From contig NZ_JABAID010000018.1 of assembly GCF_012641335.1 (NCBI RefSeq), positions 1 through 64,000 on the forward strand: DNA of 64,000 bases, written 5' to 3'. Source of the stretch: Novosphingobium sp. ERN07. GTDB lineage: Bacteria > Pseudomonadota > Alphaproteobacteria > Sphingomonadales > Sphingomonadaceae. Shown in pieces: positions 43,984-52,841 of the stretch (its first letter is position 1; every line of letters begins with the position of its first letter). The notes beneath the pieces were generated by a model that had not been told where the DNA came from, did not search any database, and saw only the letters and a program-made list of their open reading frames with translations. A program made the translations under genes and the position numbers.

Positions 43984-46900
43984 GCCGGCAGGCTCGCAAG
44001 GCGCTGTTGCAGCACGGTAAGGCCGAGTTCTTCGACCCGTGCCTTCACGACAGGAATGTGAATATGCCCTGCGCCGGTGACAGGACGACCGGTCATCGCG
44101 CCAACTTCGGCGCACAGCGTCAGCGCGTGAAGTTCGTGCACCACATCCTCGCAATCGCGCGCGTGGTTCAGCGCGAGCGCGGCAAGATTTGCGGCATCTT
44201 CTGCTTCGCTTCTTGCCAGCGCCAACCGGGCGCGGGCTTCGTGCAGGTAATAGGTGGCTGATGTGCGCACCTTGCGGAAATGCCCGCGTTCCACTGATTG
44301 CGAGAGCACCGTTGCAGCTTCGGCCAGCAGCCCCTGATCGATCATGCACAGCGCCAGCCAACTGACGCAGGCCGGTTCGAATCCCAGAAAATTGCTGCGC
44401 AGGCAATCGGCATGTGCGCGACGCAGAATGGGCAGTGCGCGCGCCGTCCGGCCTGCGCGATAATGCAGATAGCCATGTGCCAGATCCGCCAGCAGCCGCG
44501 AATAGGCGTGGGCATAGCGGCGGGAGAGGTTGATCGCTTCGGCCACCCATGATCGTGCCTTGGCCGTCTGCCCCAGATCGGTGAGATACCATGCGCCGAA
44601 AGCGCGGGCGAGTACGTGCGGGATCACCACCACCGCGCCAAAGGTTTCACCGCGCAGCCCGTCGGCTAAGCGCGCACCTAGCCGTTCGATCCGGTTCACA
44701 GCCTCGGTCGGATGGCCGCGCGAGAAGGCAATATAGGCCGCCGTCAGATCGGCATAAGTCCGGCGCGGCAGGCTTTCGCGGGCATCCAGATCGGCTTCTG
44801 CCTGTTCCAGCCAGACCATGCCGCGCGCAGGTGCGCCATTGATCCAGTCAAGCAGGGCCATGTTGATGCGCGCCACGGTGCGCAAGGCAGGCCCCAGATC
44901 GATGCGCCCTTCGGCAACCGCCTGAACATCCGCACGAACCACCTGTTCCAGCGAGAGTTGCTGAAGCGTGTCGAACACCAGCATGGCAAAGCGGCTGCGC
45001 TCCGCCGCTGCCTGTGCGGCGGGAAGGTGCGCGGCAACCGCGCAGGCGCGTTCGTGCAACTGGCGGACGGCATCGATTGCCGCCAGCGAAAGTGCTTGTA
45101 CGCAGGCTTCCCAGAGATGACCCAACGCTTCGGCATGAAGGCCTGCCTTTTCCGCATGGGTGGCAAGTTCGGCGTGGCTTGCCGTTTCATCGCCGGTACC
45201 CACGCGCAGCACGATATCGTTTTTGGTCTTGGCTTCTTTGAGGATGACGAGAGCATTGCCGTGCATCGCGGTGCGCCGCCGTCTTGCCATAGCGCGATAG
45301 GCGGCTTCCTGGACAAGCTGGTGGGTAAAGCGCGCCTGCCCGGTCCCGACAAATTCGATCACCCGCGCATCGACCAGACGAGCCACTGCGGTTACGGGAT
45401 TGCGGCAGACCAGTTCGCCCCCGCGCTGCAGCCGGCTGACCGGAAACACCGGCCCCAACACAGCGCAGATCTGGCAAAGGCGTGTGGCGTCTGCATCCAG
45501 TGCGGCTAACCGCGCCGCTAGCAGCGCATCGAGCCGTGCTGGAAGCGGGGTGGCGTTTGACGGATCGTCCGCAACGCCAACATCTGCCGTCGGATCGCCT
45601 TGCAGCATGACCGCGAATTCCTGCAATGCCAGTGGCAGGCCTTCGGCGCGGTCGATCACGTTGTCGATCACGCTATCATCTATCGGTGTGATGCGATTTA
45701 TAAGCGAAACCAGCGTGCGCGCTGCGCTGCGGGACAGCGATGCGAGCCGAAGCTGCCTTGCGCACATGCCGGCGATGCGGGGCACCGCCTCAGGACGTCC
45801 GGCCACGATCATAGCGATCCTTGCGCCGCGCCCGATGGCGTCCAGCACCATCAGCGTCTCGCTGTCCAGATACTGCGCATCGTCGACCAGCAGAAGCAGG
45901 CGCATGTGCGCGGCGGCCAGTTCCAAGATCCGCACGATCGTGCCTGTTGCAATGCGGCTACGGTCACCGGGCGGCAGGTGCGATAGCCAGCCAGTTTCAT
46001 TGGCAGTCAACCCGGCAAGGCAGGCCGCTTCGTTGGCCGAAAGCTGTGCCGCTGCCGCCGGATCGGGTGCGAAGGGCTGGATAAGGTCGATCAGATGGCG
46101 CAACGTTCCGCCAAGGCACCCGAAAGGCACGGCTTCCAGCAGGGCATTGCCGCGCACCGCTGCAAACGTGGTGCCGTGCCCTGCCGCAAGCCGCGAAGCT
46201 TCCAGCAGAAGGCGGCTTTTGCCCATGCCCGCTTCACCGATGATCGCCAGTGCGCCCTGTTTCGCACTGGCCAGACCGCCCACAAGCGCGCGCACCTGCT
46301 CGAGTTCAGCTTCGCGACCGATGACCGGGGCGGTGGCATTGCCCTTTACCGGAACCCGATCACTGCTAAGGAAATCGATGGATAAAAGCTCGAACACGGC
46401 TTCGCCACGCCCTTCGGCGCTTTCGGTGCCGCCGCTTTCAACGCTGCCGGCAGGACGCAGTTCAGCAGGTTCGGCAATCAGCGATGCGATTGTAGCGGAA
46501 ATCGCCACGCTGCCCGGCGGGGCCATCTTCTCGATTTGTCCGGCAACGTGCGCGGCGTGGCCCACCACGTCGAGGATCGAACCGAAATCGTTGTCCTGCC
46601 GCCGAAGCAGGATTGGCCCGGCGTGAAGGCCGACGCGAACTTGCGGTGCTGGAAGGAAGCCGAGCGCGCCGCTCTTCATCTTTTCGCCGATGCGCAGGCC
46701 TGCCAGAGCGCCACGCAGTGCGTGATCTTCAGCGGCGGGCTGCACGCCGAACACGGCCATCACGCCATCGCCCTGTATGCGCACGACAAGCCCGCCGAAC
46801 TCGTGGATGGCATCCTGGATAAGGGCAATGGAGCTGTCGAGCAGATCGCGCCCGTCTTCGGGATCGAGCGCGCGCAGCAGGCGGGTGGAGCCGACGATAT

Positions 46901-47024
46901 CGGCAAAGAGGATGGTGGCAAAGCGAATGGAATCGAGTTCGCCCGACAGCCTTTCAGGCAGAGTGCCAGACCGGGGCAGGCCACCCGTTGCGTTTTCCGC
47001 GTTTTCGGCTCCCAGCACCCGCAC
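43980..47024 (-). CDS. Class III adenylate/guanylate cyclase-AAA ATPase-TPR regulator
   Basis: A protein of 1,014 residues; GTG 47024 is the likely start. The N-terminal cyclase domain (~30-190) has metal-binding 'LFADIVGST' and 'IQGDGVMAVFG'. It is followed by an AAA_16/STAND ATPase with Lys269 in 'GEAGMGKS' and 'LLLVDDAQYLD'. The C-terminal ~450 residues are helical repeats. Such proteins are ligand-gated signal hubs. Whether it makes cAMP or cGMP, or is a degenerate cyclase, is not settled by reading. The gene runs into the P450 gene by ATGA, and a Crp/Fnr gene lies ~750 bp away in the other direction. Confidence 0.87.
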   Translation of the reverse strand: MRVLGAENAENATGGLPRSGTLPERLSGELDSIRFATILFADIVGSTRLLRALDPEDGRDLLDSSIALIQDAIHEFGGLVVRIQGDGVMAVFGVQPAAEDHALRGALAGLRIGEKMKSGALGFLPAPQVRVGLHAGPILLRRQDNDFGSILDVVGHAAHVAGQIEKMAPPGSVAISATIASLIAEPAELRPAGSVESGGTESAEGRGEAVFELLSIDFLSSDRVPVKGNATAPVIGREAELEQVRALVGGLASAKQGALAIIGEAGMGKSRLLLEASRLAAGHGTTFAAVRGNALLEAVPFGCLGGTLRHLIDLIQPFAPDPAAAAQLSANEAACLAGLTANETGWLSHLPPGDRSRIATGTIVRILELAAAHMRLLLLVDDAQYLDSETLMVLDAIGRGARIAMIVAGRPEAVPRIAGMCARQLRLASLSRSAARTLVSLINRITPIDDSVIDNVIDRAEGLPLALQEFAVMLQGDPTADVGVADDPSNATPLPARLDALLAARLAALDADATRLCQICAVLGPVFPVSRLQRGGELVCRNPVTAVARLVDARVIEFVGTGQARFTHQLVQEAAYRAMARRRRTAMHGNALVILKEAKTKNDIVLRVGTGDETASHAELATHAEKAGLHAEALGHLWEACVQALSLAAIDAVRQLHERACAVAAHLPAAQAAAERSRFAMLVFDTLQQLSLEQVVRADVQAVAEGRIDLGPALRTVARINMALLDWINGAPARGMVWLEQAEADLDARESLPRRTYADLTAAYIAFSRGHPTEAVNRIERLGARLADGLRGETFGAVVVIPHVLARAFGAWYLTDLGQTAKARSWVAEAINLSRRYAHAYSRLLADLAHGYLHYRAGRTARALPILRRAHADCLRSNFLGFEPACVSWLALCMIDQGLLAEAATVLSQSVERGHFRKVRTSATYYLHEARARLALARSEAEDAANLAALALNHARDCEDVVHELHALTLCAEVGAMTGRPVTGAGHIHIPVVKARVEELGLTVLQQRLASLPA

Positions 47025-47114
47025 GATCTGCTTTTGCGTCCCCAGACCGGGTACGGCGAATCCTGCCCAATGCGCCCCGGCAAGATCACGTATTCAGTTT
47101 GGGTGGCTAACTGC

Positions 47115-47133
47115 AACGAAAATTCTCGTCGTT
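47115..47133. promoter_or_regulatory. Inverted repeat upstream of the cyclase gene
   Basis: AACGA-(9)-TCGTT, with an inner near-palindrome CGAAAATTCTCG, lies about 90 bp before the cyclase start in the 157-bp gap to the next gene. The area is locally A+T rich. It may be a regulator binding site; a Crp/Fnr half-site consensus is not evident. Confidence 0.3.
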
Positions 47134-47181
47134 TCGGGCTTTTAACCGATCTGCAAGAATAGCGCAGACCGGCAAACACAG

Positions 47182-47721
47182 TCAGATCAACCCGATGATG
47201 TCGTGGCCGTGGGCCATGCCTGTCTTTTCAGACATGTTTTGCAGACGGGCGCGGGTGAAGCCATCGCGACTTAAAGCGAGAGGGCGGCCATCGAGATGAT
47301 AGCCTTGAAGCGCCTGACCATTGCGCGAAACGCGGATCGACCAGCCCCAGCGGCGGCGGTGTGATGCCATTGCCATGAAGGCATCGCATTGCACCATGAT
47401 GCACGGCGCACGCAGTTCCTCACGCGGGGACAGCAGCCTTGCCACGTCTGCCTGACCAAGGCTGAAGCGCGCAATCTCGCAGGCGTCTTCACGCGGGACG
47501 ACGGTTGCTCCCACTGGCGTCACGATCGAGACGGACGGACGCAGCACGGCTTCGCCAAGGCGTTTGAATTCGATGTCGATCGGCCCAGGGCCGGCTTTCC
47601 AGATCAGGTAGCGGTGCATTGGCTCGGCAATTTGGGGGACGGGCTGAACTCGCGTTATTGCCTGTCTTAGCAATGTTTCGCCGTTGTCCAGCGCACCTGC
47701 CGCTTGTGATTCTTGGCACAT
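47182..47721 (-). CDS. Hypothetical protein divergent from the Crp/Fnr gene
   Basis: A protein of 179 residues starting at ATG 47721. No signal peptide, membrane helix or known motif was recognised. It is of mixed alpha/beta composition with a basic, Arg-rich C-terminal part ('MASHRRRWGWSIRVSRNG'). Its start region overlaps no other gene, but lies 45 bp from the Crp/Fnr start on the other strand, so they share a promoter region. It may be the first gene of the cyclase-P450-peroxidase unit, but the 157-bp gap after it leaves that uncertain. Confidence 0.6.
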   Translation of the reverse strand: MCQESQAAGALDNGETLLRQAITRVQPVPQIAEPMHRYLIWKAGPGPIDIEFKRLGEAVLRPSVSIVTPVGATVVPREDACEIARFSLGQADVARLLSPREELRAPCIMVQCDAFMAMASHRRRWGWSIRVSRNGQALQGYHLDGRPLALSRDGFTRARLQNMSEKTGMAHGHDIIGLI

Positions 47722-47766
47722 TCGGTAAGTCCAGCCTTAGAAATCACTCGAAAACGGACCAGCACC

Positions 47767-48435
47767 GTGTCGAATTCCTATCTTAAAGTGCCTGATAACG
47801 TGCGCGAAGTGCTGGCGCGCAACGGTCGGCAATTGCGCGTGCGCAAGGGGCATGTGCTGCTTGCCGTGGGTTTGCCAGCCAACGATGTCTATCTGGTGAC
47901 CGAAGGCAGCGTCAGCGTTTCTCTGGTTTCTTCGCAAGGGCGCGAAACCGTGCTGCGTCTGATCGAACAGGGCGAGGTGTTCGGTGAACTTGCCGCGATA
48001 GACGGGCAGCCGCGCTCGGCCGATGTCGTGGCGGTGGAAAACAGCACGCTTCTGGTCATCCCCGGCTCGACGTTCACCGGCCTGATCGAAAGCGAACCGG
48101 TGGTGTCACTATGGCTTGCGCGTTACCTTGCCCATCAGGTGCGCTATCTGACGAACCGGATCTACGAACTGTCGACGATGGGCGTGGGGCCGCGTTTGCA
48201 GGCCGAACTGCTGCGGCTTGCGGGCGAGCCTGCTGCCGATGGTTCCGCCTGTATCGTGCGCGTGCCGACGCAGGCCGAACTGGCAGCTCGCATCGGCACC
48301 AATCGTGAAACGGTGACGCGCGAATTTGCGCTGCTCGTGCGCGAAGGTCTGCTGGTGAAAGAGGGCCGGCGTATCATGGTGCCCTCGGTGGCCCGGTTGG
48401 CCGACCGTTTGCATCGTTTTTCCCAGACAGCCTGA
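47767..48435 (+). CDS. Crp/Fnr-family transcription regulator
   Basis: A protein of 222 residues from GTG 47767; an in-frame TTG at 47713 is possible. The cyclic-nucleotide-binding beta-roll (~20-130, 'GEVFGELAAIDGQPRSADV') keeps the phosphate-binding 'GE(L/A)A...R(S/T)A' pattern, so it is likely to bind cAMP or cGMP. Then come the dimer helix and a winged helix-turn-helix with 'QAELAARIGTNRETVTREF'. There are no N-terminal Cys residues for an Fe-S cluster, so it is Crp-like, not Fnr-like. A cyclase-domain protein on the other side of the divergent promoter makes a signal/receptor pair plausible. Confidence 0.9.
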   Translation: MSNSYLKVPDNVREVLARNGRQLRVRKGHVLLAVGLPANDVYLVTEGSVSVSLVSSQGRETVLRLIEQGEVFGELAAIDGQPRSADVVAVENSTLLVIPGSTFTGLIESEPVVSLWLARYLAHQVRYLTNRIYELSTMGVGPRLQAELLRLAGEPAADGSACIVRVPTQAELAARIGTNRETVTREFALLVREGLLVKEGRRIMVPSVARLADRLHRFSQTA

Positions 48436-48489
48436 TCGCAATTCAAGGTCATTGCCATACCGCCAGCATCGCGGATAGTTTGGCACCCG

Positions 48490-49212
48490 ATGCTCGAAGA
48501 CCTCAAGAACCCTCGTCAGCCTACATCCTCCATCCCGCGCCCGGCGCGCCGTTTCGGCTGGCTGATCGCGCGGCTTATTGCCGCCTTCCTGTTCATCTCG
48601 GTGGCCCAGGTGGTGATCTACAAGGTCGTGCCAGTGCCGATCACGCTGACCATGCTGATGGACGAGAATCCGGTGACGAAGGACTGGACATCGCTGGATG
48701 ATATCGACCGCGATATGGTCGACGCGGTGATATCGGGCGAAGACGGCAAGTTCTGCCTGCACAACGGTTTCGATCATGAAGCGATGATGCAGGCGTTCAA
48801 GCGCAACCAGCAGGGTGGACGCATTCGCGGCGGATCGACGATCAGCCAGCAGACCGCCAAGAACGTGTTCCTGTGGCAGGGCGGCGGCTATCTGCGCAAA
48901 GGGCTTGAGGCCTGGTACACCGTCCTGATCGAAACGATCTGGGGCAAGCGCCGGATCATGGAAGTCTATCTCAACGTCGCTGAAACCGGCATCGGAACCT
49001 ATGGCGTAGAGGCTGGTGCCCAGCGCTATTACGGCAAGAGCGCGCGCAAACTCAGCGCGATTGAGGCTGCCCGCATCGCCGCCGTGCTGCCGCTGCCCAA
49101 GGAACGCGAAGTCAACGGCGCAGGCGGCTTTACCCGCCGCCACGGCAATTCCATCGCCCGTCGCGTCGGCGTGGTGAAAACCGACGGGCTGGATGCCTGC
49201 GTTTACCGGTGA
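48490..49212 (+). CDS. mtgA: Monofunctional peptidoglycan glycosyltransferase MtgA
   Basis: A protein of 240 residues. One membrane anchor (~24-46) is followed by a GT51 domain with the conserved motifs 'GEDGKFCLHNGFD', 'GGSTISQQTAKNVFL' and 'KRRIMEVYLN'. The first Glu (in GED) is the catalytic base. It polymerises lipid II into glycan chains and has no transpeptidase domain. The gene stands alone, 54 bp after the Crp/Fnr gene, and ends at a bidirectional terminator. Confidence 0.95.
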   Translation: MLEDLKNPRQPTSSIPRPARRFGWLIARLIAAFLFISVAQVVIYKVVPVPITLTMLMDENPVTKDWTSLDDIDRDMVDAVISGEDGKFCLHNGFDHEAMMQAFKRNQQGGRIRGGSTISQQTAKNVFLWQGGGYLRKGLEAWYTVLIETIWGKRRIMEVYLNVAETGIGTYGVEAGAQRYYGKSARKLSAIEAARIAAVLPLPKEREVNGAGGFTRRHGNSIARRVGVVKTDGLDACVYR

Positions 49213-49227
49213 GGTGACAGCGAAAAA

Positions 49228-49255
49228 AGCGCGGGAGAGTTTCCCCTCCCGCGCT
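49228..49255. terminator. Bidirectional terminator between mtgA and the TonB receptor
   Basis: A perfect 10-bp stem AGCGCGGGAG / CTCCCGCGCT has an 8-base loop. On the minus strand it is followed by the complement of the A-run at 49223-49228 (a T-run), and on the plus strand by GATTTGTTTTC. It serves two convergent genes. Confidence 0.85.
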
Positions 49256-49282
49256 GATTTGTTTTCAGCAATCAGGCGTTGA

Positions 49283-52200
49283 TCAGAACTTGACCTTCGC
49301 GCCGATGCGGATGCCGTAGAGCGACTGGCGCGTCTGCAGCACTTCGTTCGGGGCCTGCACGGTGCCGTACTGGTACTTGGTGCAGTTGGCGCCCGACGTT
49401 GCGGCACAGGTCACACGGACGACGGCGGCGTTGTAGGCGAATTCCACCTGCGACAGCGCGCCCCAGTCCTTGTCGATCATGTTCAGCACGTTTTCGACGT
49501 CAGCAAACAGTTCGATCTTGCCAGCCGGAACGATCGGCATGGGGATTTCCTGCCCGAAGTGCAGATCGACCTTGAAGAAGTTCGGCGAGGTCTGCGAGTT
49601 CTTCGGCACGACCTTGCCGCGATACTTGCCAAGGCCAAGCTGGTCGACCAGCCCGTTGAACGCGGTTTCAGCCGCGGCATTTTCGAACTGGACGAGCGGA
49701 TCGTTTGCCCCGGTCGGGACATAGAGCAGCACGTTGCCAAGGTTGCCCACCGTGCCGAATACCGCACCGCGACCGTTGGTGTTGTCGAGCATGGTCAGGC
49801 TGTAGGGACGGCCCGAACGCAGTTCACCGAACAGCGACACGGTGGTCTTGGCATCGCCAAAGAACGCACGACTGAAGTCCACCCCGAACTTCCACTGGTT
49901 GCGGTATTCGTAGATCGAACGGCCATAAGCAGGCATGTTCGGATCGAAGAACGCATTGTTGCCGTAGTTCGACGACGAGGTCGACGAGGTGGACGACGAA
50001 CGGTCCTTCACGTCGGCACGGGTGTAGCTACCCGAAATGCCAAGGCCGAAATCCCAGTTCTTGGCGAAGCGGAAGGTGCCGAACAGGCTGCGACCGTCGC
50101 TGGTGTTGGTGAGCTGGAGATCGCGGTTGGTGGTTGCAGCACCGCCGATCGGGCCATAGCGGGTGCGCCCGTCGGGCAGGGTGCCCACTGCGACAGAGCG
50201 CAGATCGCGCCACATATAGCCCTGCAGCGTGTTGTCATAGAGGAACTGCACGCCGAACAGCCAATTGTCGCCCAGCCCGCCGAGATCGGCGTTGTAGTCC
50301 GCCTGGAAGGTTGCTTTGAACTTCTGGGCAATTTTCAGGTTGGGATCGATATTGTCGGTCGGGGCAGCCGCCAAGCTGGCAGTGTTGCGTGCAAGAAAAT
50401 CAACCACGCTGGTGGGGATGGTTCCGGAGGTCAGCCCGTTCAGCGCGGCGCACGTGCCCGAAGCTGCGCAGTTGGCGCGGGTGATGTCCACCGCGTTCGT
50501 CAACTGGCCCGTGTTCGAGAACACGTTTGACAGATAGACGTCCGGCGTACCGCCTGCAAACACGCCTGCACCCATCCGGAAAACGAGGCGATCGGTTGCT
50601 TCCCAATTTGCCGCAAAGCGCGGTTGGAAAGCGCCGCGGCCCTTGAACGTGGAACGGTTGGAATAGCCATAGCGCGCCAGGAAGTTCGGGTTCAGTGGAG
50701 GCGAGACGTTGTTGTCAAACAAGTCGTATCGCGCGCCCAGTGTCACATCAAAGGTTGGCGTAACCTGCCAGTCGACCTGCGTGCCAAAGGTCCAGTTCGT
50801 GGTGTTAAAGCGGGCTGCGGCATCAGTGGGGTCAATCGATGGCACGGCATTCGCGTAACGCAGGCGCGCTGCATTGCCGGCGGTAAAGTCAGCCAGCGAG
50901 TCGAAGTAGAAGTCGCCCAGCGAACGCTGCAGGAACAGGTTGTAGACGTTGACGCGGGTGTAACCGGCGTTCAGGCGCAGCGTGAAGTCGCCGGTGTCAT
51001 AACGACCGCTCACGTCGAACGAGAGGTTTTCGGTGTTGAGCGCGTTAGAATGGCGCGAAACGTCCGGGCCAAAGAAGAGGCGCGTGCCGGTGCAGCCCGT
51101 TGCCGAACCGTTCGACGTGGCATCGGTGCAGACTTCCATCTGCGGGAAGGCATTGCCACCGAACGGCGTCTGTGCGCGGTTGTAATCGCGATACGATCCG
51201 CGCACCGTGGTCGAGAAGCTGTCCGACCAGGTGGAGTTGATTTCGAGCGTGCCCGAATTCACTTCCTCGCGCAGTTCATAGCCGTTCGACAGGTAGCCGA
51301 GTGCGAAAGGCGCCGTCAGGAAGGTGTTCTGCTGGAACTGGTTGGTGCCTATGTTGCGGATGTAGGTCAGCGATGCGCGGTGGTCGTCGCTGATGTTCCA
51401 GTCCAGCTTGCCGACGATCTTCTCGTCTTCTTCCTGCGTGGTCGAAATCAGGCCCTGCGTGTCGTAACCAAAGCGGCTCTTCGCGGTCGCCGTCACCTGA
51501 TCGATGACTGCCTGAGTAAGACCCGGAACCTGGTTGGCGAAACCATCACCGAAGCCGGCTTCAAGCGGGCGACCTTCCTTCGTGCGTTCGTAGGCAAGCA
51601 TGAAGAACAGCTTGTCCTTGACGATCGGGCCAGACAGCCAGCCGCCGAACTGCTTTGAATCGAAATCGAGGTTGACCGTGCGATCCTTGGTCTTGCTGCC
51701 GGTCAGGCCATCGTCGGTGTAGGAATAGAAGCCGCCACCGTGGAACTTGTTGCCACCCGATTTCAGCACGACGTTGATGGCGCCGCCCTGCATATCGCCT
51801 TCAGCGATGTCATAGGGTGCAACCTTGACGGTGAACTGCTCGATGGCATCGAAAGGCACCGGGCCGCGATTGGTCGGCAGGCCGCCATTGTTAAGGCCGA
51901 AGTCGTCCGACATCTGCATACCGTCAACCGAGAAGCGGTTGAAGCGGCCGTTGTTGCCGGCGATTTCGATAGTGCGGCTGTTGGTCAGGTCAAGCGTCAC
52001 CAGCGGATCGCGGCGAGCGAGGTCGCGCACGTCGCGGTTGATCGAAGCCGACGAGGCGATCTTCGCGGCGTTTAGCGAGGTGGTCGGACCGTCCGACACG
52101 CCGGCGACCGACGTGATGGCAGATGCGGTGACGACGATCTGCTGCGTTGCCTGCATCGTGATAGGCAGGCGAGCGGGCGAACCAGCCTGCAGGAACAGGT

Positions 52201-52489
52201 CATTGACGATGGCGGTTTCGAAGCCATCTGCTTCGATGGTCACTTCGAAGGGACCGCCAACGCGCAGGCCGTTCGACGAGAAATTGCCTCCCGCGTCGGT
52301 CGTGGTCGAAGCGGTCGTGCCCGAAGGCGTGTGAACGACAGTAACGGTCGCGCCGGCAACAGGCTGGCCATCGGCCATCACGGTGCCGCGAACGGCAGAA
52401 GAGGTTTCCTGCGCGTACGCGGGCGTAGCGATGGCTGTGGCCATCGTCAGGCTGGCAGCGCTTGCGGCCAGGAGGAATCTCAGTTGCAT
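49283..52489 (-). CDS. Oar-like TonB-dependent receptor with carboxypeptidase-regulatory-like domain
   Basis: A protein of 1,068 residues with signal peptide ending near 'TPAYAQ' (residue ~27). An Ig-like carboxypeptidase-regulatory domain (~30-110, 'VRGTVMADGQPVAGATVTV') precedes a plug domain and a large barrel rich in Tyr/Asn/Phe. It ends in a beta-signal-like strand 'GIRIGAKVKF' with terminal Phe. Such receptors import large or complex ligands using TonB energy; Oar from Myxococcus/Antarctic bacteria is the type. The substrate is unknown. Sphingomonads carry many copies. Confidence 0.92.
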   Translation of the reverse strand: MQLRFLLAASAASLTMATAIATPAYAQETSSAVRGTVMADGQPVAGATVTVVHTPSGTTASTTTDAGGNFSSNGLRVGGPFEVTIEADGFETAIVNDLFLQAGSPARLPITMQATQQIVVTASAITSVAGVSDGPTTSLNAAKIASSASINRDVRDLARRDPLVTLDLTNSRTIEIAGNNGRFNRFSVDGMQMSDDFGLNNGGLPTNRGPVPFDAIEQFTVKVAPYDIAEGDMQGGAINVVLKSGGNKFHGGGFYSYTDDGLTGSKTKDRTVNLDFDSKQFGGWLSGPIVKDKLFFMLAYERTKEGRPLEAGFGDGFANQVPGLTQAVIDQVTATAKSRFGYDTQGLISTTQEEDEKIVGKLDWNISDDHRASLTYIRNIGTNQFQQNTFLTAPFALGYLSNGYELREEVNSGTLEINSTWSDSFSTTVRGSYRDYNRAQTPFGGNAFPQMEVCTDATSNGSATGCTGTRLFFGPDVSRHSNALNTENLSFDVSGRYDTGDFTLRLNAGYTRVNVYNLFLQRSLGDFYFDSLADFTAGNAARLRYANAVPSIDPTDAAARFNTTNWTFGTQVDWQVTPTFDVTLGARYDLFDNNVSPPLNPNFLARYGYSNRSTFKGRGAFQPRFAANWEATDRLVFRMGAGVFAGGTPDVYLSNVFSNTGQLTNAVDITRANCAASGTCAALNGLTSGTIPTSVVDFLARNTASLAAAPTDNIDPNLKIAQKFKATFQADYNADLGGLGDNWLFGVQFLYDNTLQGYMWRDLRSVAVGTLPDGRTRYGPIGGAATTNRDLQLTNTSDGRSLFGTFRFAKNWDFGLGISGSYTRADVKDRSSSTSSTSSSNYGNNAFFDPNMPAYGRSIYEYRNQWKFGVDFSRAFFGDAKTTVSLFGELRSGRPYSLTMLDNTNGRGAVFGTVGNLGNVLLYVPTGANDPLVQFENAAAETAFNGLVDQLGLGKYRGKVVPKNSQTSPNFFKVDLHFGQEIPMPIVPAGKIELFADVENVLNMIDKDWGALSQVEFAYNAAVVRVTCAATSGANCTKYQYGTVQAPNEVLQTRQSLYGIRIGAKVKF

Positions 52490-52840
52490 GGTATTGACCC
52501 CGTTAATGCGCCCGGAAAGGCGTGGTTGCAGCGCGGGCGCGTTTCAGCACCGTTGCATCTGAAAGGCGGGGAATCACCCTGCCCGGTTCAGTTGCGAACA
52601 GCCCTTAGCCGCCCCTGCGGACGCCCCAAAACCGGTCTCATGTGACACCAGAATGACGATGTTGCGACCGAAAGACACGCGCCACACGGCGTTTGAAATG
52701 GCGTTGCGCGCATTTCCGCCTCAGAGACATATTGTTTCAGATGAAACGCCGAAATCCTAAGGAAACGGCAGAAGTTGCATTTGTGCAACGCGGGGGTAAA
52801 AATTGCTGCAAACGCGAAGGTTTCCCCACCCTTTTCGCGT
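52490..52840. promoter_or_regulatory. Leader/promoter of the Oar-like receptor with palindromes
   Basis: This 351-bp gap has no gene. It contains GTTTCA-ga-TGAAAC (52734-52747), GTTGCA-tttg-TGCAAC (52774-52789) and TTGC-t-GCAA (52803-52811). The first two are compact operator-like repeats about 245-300 bp before the receptor start. A second, LacI- or GntR-like control of the receptor is possible. Confidence 0.5.
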
Positions 52841-52841
52841 T
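52811..52841 (-). terminator. Terminator-like hairpin after the metallophosphatase gene
   Basis: Arms AACGCGAA / TTCGCGTT (8 bp, perfect) enclose 15 bases, starting at the stop codon of the phosphatase. On the minus strand a T-rich stretch (AATTTTTACC) follows after about 8 bases. The function as terminator is likely but the stem is modest. Confidence 0.5.

Noticed and set aside
44374..44384. GGTTCGAATCC, identical to a tRNA T-arm
   Set aside because: It lies inside the coding frame of the cyclase/ATPase protein and no acceptor or anticodon arm can be folded around it.
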